In this document: positions 6,080 through 6,774 of the stretch, in pieces
Position numbering within the stretch: the stretch's first letter is position 1
Layout of the letters: each line of letters begins with the position of its first letter
DNA from: an uncultured Clostridia bacterium
Lineage (GTDB): Bacteria > Bacillota > Clostridia > Christensenellales > Aristaeellaceae
Assembly (NCBI GenBank): GCA_945877525.1
Contig: CAMDVP010000164.1
Coordinates: 1-6,774 of the forward strand
Length of the DNA stretch: 6,774 nucleotides
Reading direction: 5' to 3'
Made by a program: the position numbers and the translations under genes
Notes under the pieces: model-generated
What the model was told of the DNA's origin: nothing
Database searches by the model: none
The model's input: only the letters and a program-made list of their open reading frames with translations

Positions 6080-6467
6080 GAACCTGATCCGCCGCTGCAA
6101 GGCGTTGGCCGTGCATGCCTGTGCCAACTGGCGTGATCATGAGTGCCTTGCCCGGGATTGCCCCTGTGATATGGCCAATCCGAGATATGCAACTATTCAT
6201 GATGGTGCGCTCAACTGCGACTATTTCCTGAAATCTGTTCTTCCGCTGGACACGGAACTCAACAGGCTGGTGTGGCGCAGTATCCTTGGGGATGAGGAGC
6301 GCGCACAACCACGAATCCGGTTTTGTACCATTTGTGGCAGTGCGTATGTTCCCACCTCACCCCGGCAGAAATACTGTTCCATATGCGGCATTGAACGAAA
6401 GCGTCAGCGCAGCCGGGAAAAGCAGCGCCGGTATACCGAACGGAAAAGACCAATACAACAGGCATAA
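6069..6467 (+). CDS. Cysteine-rich (Cys-rich VLP-like) zinc-binding protein
   Basis: This 132-residue protein has two cysteine clusters. The first (Cys10, 18, 26, 31, 33, 50) resembles the cysteine-rich VLP domain common next to relaxases on clostridial elements. The second, FCTICGSAYVPTSPRQKYCSICG (Cys86, 89, 103, 106), is a CxxC...CxxC zinc ribbon. It is followed by a strongly basic tail (KRQRSREKQRRYTERKR), which suggests nucleic-acid binding. The ATG at 6069 overlaps the relaxase stop by 11 bases and has AAAGGAG upstream (about 6055-6061), so the two genes are translationally coupled. A role as a relaxosome partner or regulator is inferred from context only. Confidence 0.83.
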   Translation: MNDKNLIRRCKALAVHACANWRDHECLARDCPCDMANPRYATIHDGALNCDYFLKSVLPLDTELNRLVWRSILGDEERAQPRIRFCTICGSAYVPTSPRQKYCSICGIERKRQRSREKQRRYTERKRPIQQA

Positions 6468-6566
6468 ATGTTACCCTTTTACCCTTGGAAAAGCCAAGAA
6501 TATCAAAGGGTTGCAGGCACAGTTCTGGAGGAAGAAAAGCCAGAAGCCCATTCCATTCAAAAATGA
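6468..6566 (+). CDS. Possible 32-residue small ORF after the cysteine-rich gene
   Basis: An ATG directly abuts the TAA stop of the cysteine-rich gene (TAAATG at 6465-6470) and opens 32 codons, MLPFYPWKSQEYQRVAGTVL and so on, ending in TGA at 6564-6566. Such stop-start contact could allow reinitiation, but there is no clear ribosome binding site and no recognised family. It occupies about half of a 190-base gap that otherwise holds only repeats, so it may be a chance frame. Confidence 0.25.
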   Translation: MLPFYPWKSQEYQRVAGTVLEEEKPEAHSIQK

Positions 6567-6580
6567 GCTTTGAAAAGGGT
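6473..6580. repeat. Repeated ACCCTTT / AAAGGGT motifs in the intergenic region
   Basis: ACCCTTTT at 6473-6480 has a perfect inverted copy AAAAGGGT at 6573-6580, and a further inverted copy AAAGGGT at 6505-6511; ACCCTT also recurs at 6481-6486. The arrangement could pair as alternative stems or form regulator-binding sites. No T tract identifies a terminator. Farther on, GGGC-GTAA-GCCC (6598-6609) and GCCGC/GCGGC (6619-6623, 6633-6637) are small hairpins in the leader of the next gene. Confidence 0.4.
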
Positions 6581-6657
6581 CATTTCGCTATACTACAGGG
6601 CGTAAGCCCAGCGAACCGGCCGCGGCTAAACAGCGGCATGGAGAACAAGGAGAACCT

Positions 6658-6774
6658 ATGGCAAAAAAGAAAGCGCCGGTCAACCAGTCCAACTGGACGG
6701 ATGCGGCTGTGGAGACCTTTGCCCGGTGTGTATGGCCGGACATCGTGGCCTTCTTTGAGAGCGAGGAAGGTCAG
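6658..6774 (+). CDS. Start of an element gene of unknown function (partial)
   Basis: The ATG at 6658 follows an AAGGAG ribosome binding site (6647-6652) and opens 39 codons without a stop up to the window edge, so the gene is cut. The visible product begins MAKKKAPVNQSNWTDAAVET and continues FARCVWPDIVAFFESEEGQ: a basic start and then a short amphipathic helix region with no signal peptide. I recall similar small hypothetical proteins on clostridial mobile elements but cannot assign a function. It lies in the same direction as the relaxase genes and probably belongs to the same block. Confidence 0.75.
   Translation, partial: MAKKKAPVNQSNWTDAAVETFARCVWPDIVAFFESEEGQ

Larger units (their letters stand above)
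647..6774. mobile_element. Integrative mobilizable/conjugative element, one end (extends beyond window)
   Basis: A large serine recombinase at the edge, a toxin-antitoxin pair, a DUF3847 protein, a MobA/MobL relaxase, a cysteine-rich protein and further element genes form a coherent mobile block next to an apparently chromosomal acetyltransferase. The left boundary is placed only roughly, between the acetyltransferase terminator (ends 646) and about 720, because serine integrase genes usually sit next to an att site and because the end of the recombinase frame runs into host-like sequence. No target-site duplication can be checked since the right end is not in the window. No coupling protein or secretion gene is seen. 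Confidence 0.65.

Noticed and set aside
6570..6594. TTGAAA and TATACT as a promoter for the last gene
   Set aside because: The spacer is only 13 bp, too short for a sigma-A promoter.
1..6774. CRISPR arrays, tRNA or rRNA genes
   Set aside because: No regularly spaced repeats, cloverleaf patterns or rRNA-like segments were seen on either strand.

Overview
The window looks like chromosomal DNA of a Gram-positive anaerobe of the Clostridia type, of moderate GC by eye, joined to one end of an integrative mobilizable or conjugative element. The host class is inferred from strong AGGAGG-type ribosome binding sites, consensus sigma-A promoters, a large serine recombinase of the clostridial type, and a DUF3847 / MobA-MobL / cysteine-rich protein cluster of the kind carried on gut Firmicutes elements. 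No species can be named from the sequence.

Layout. Bases 1-131 are an AT-rich upstream region with a promoter for a GNAT acetyltransferase (132-599), which ends in a strong hairpin terminator (600-646); this part looks like host chromosome. On the minus strand, convergent with it, lies a three-gene operon read right to left: a Phd/YefM-type antitoxin (2503-2760), a RelE/ParE-type toxin (2214-2513) and a large serine recombinase (589-2181). It is driven by a near-perfect promoter (TTGACA, 17 bp, TACAAT; 2785-2813). The last 19 residues of the recombinase are the antisense of the acetyltransferase terminator, which suggests that the element boundary lies just inside the recombinase 3' end.

Divergently, on the plus strand, is a 297-residue protein with a sigma-70 region 4-like helix-turn-helix only at its C-terminus (2916-3809). 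It is followed by a structured 126-base leader containing a possible 12-residue leader peptide, a hairpin and an attenuator-like terminator. The mobilization block comes next: a DUF3847 coiled-coil protein (3936-4286), a non-coding region with nested inverted repeats that is the best oriT candidate (4287-4460), a MobA/MobL relaxase (4475-6079), a cysteine-rich double zinc-binding protein (6069-6467), a 190-base intergenic region with repeats, and the start of another element gene (6658 to the window edge).

How it fits together: the recombinase would integrate and excise the element. The toxin-antitoxin pair in the same operon would stabilise it and may tie recombinase expression to antitoxin autoregulation. 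The relaxase, probably with DUF3847 and cysteine-rich partners, would nick oriT for transfer. No coupling protein or type IV secretion gene is visible, so self-transfer cannot be judged here. The most notable points are the relaxase start (no ATG in frame; one extra C in a CCCC run would explain it), the attenuator-like leader, the oriT candidate and the recombinase-terminator overlap.
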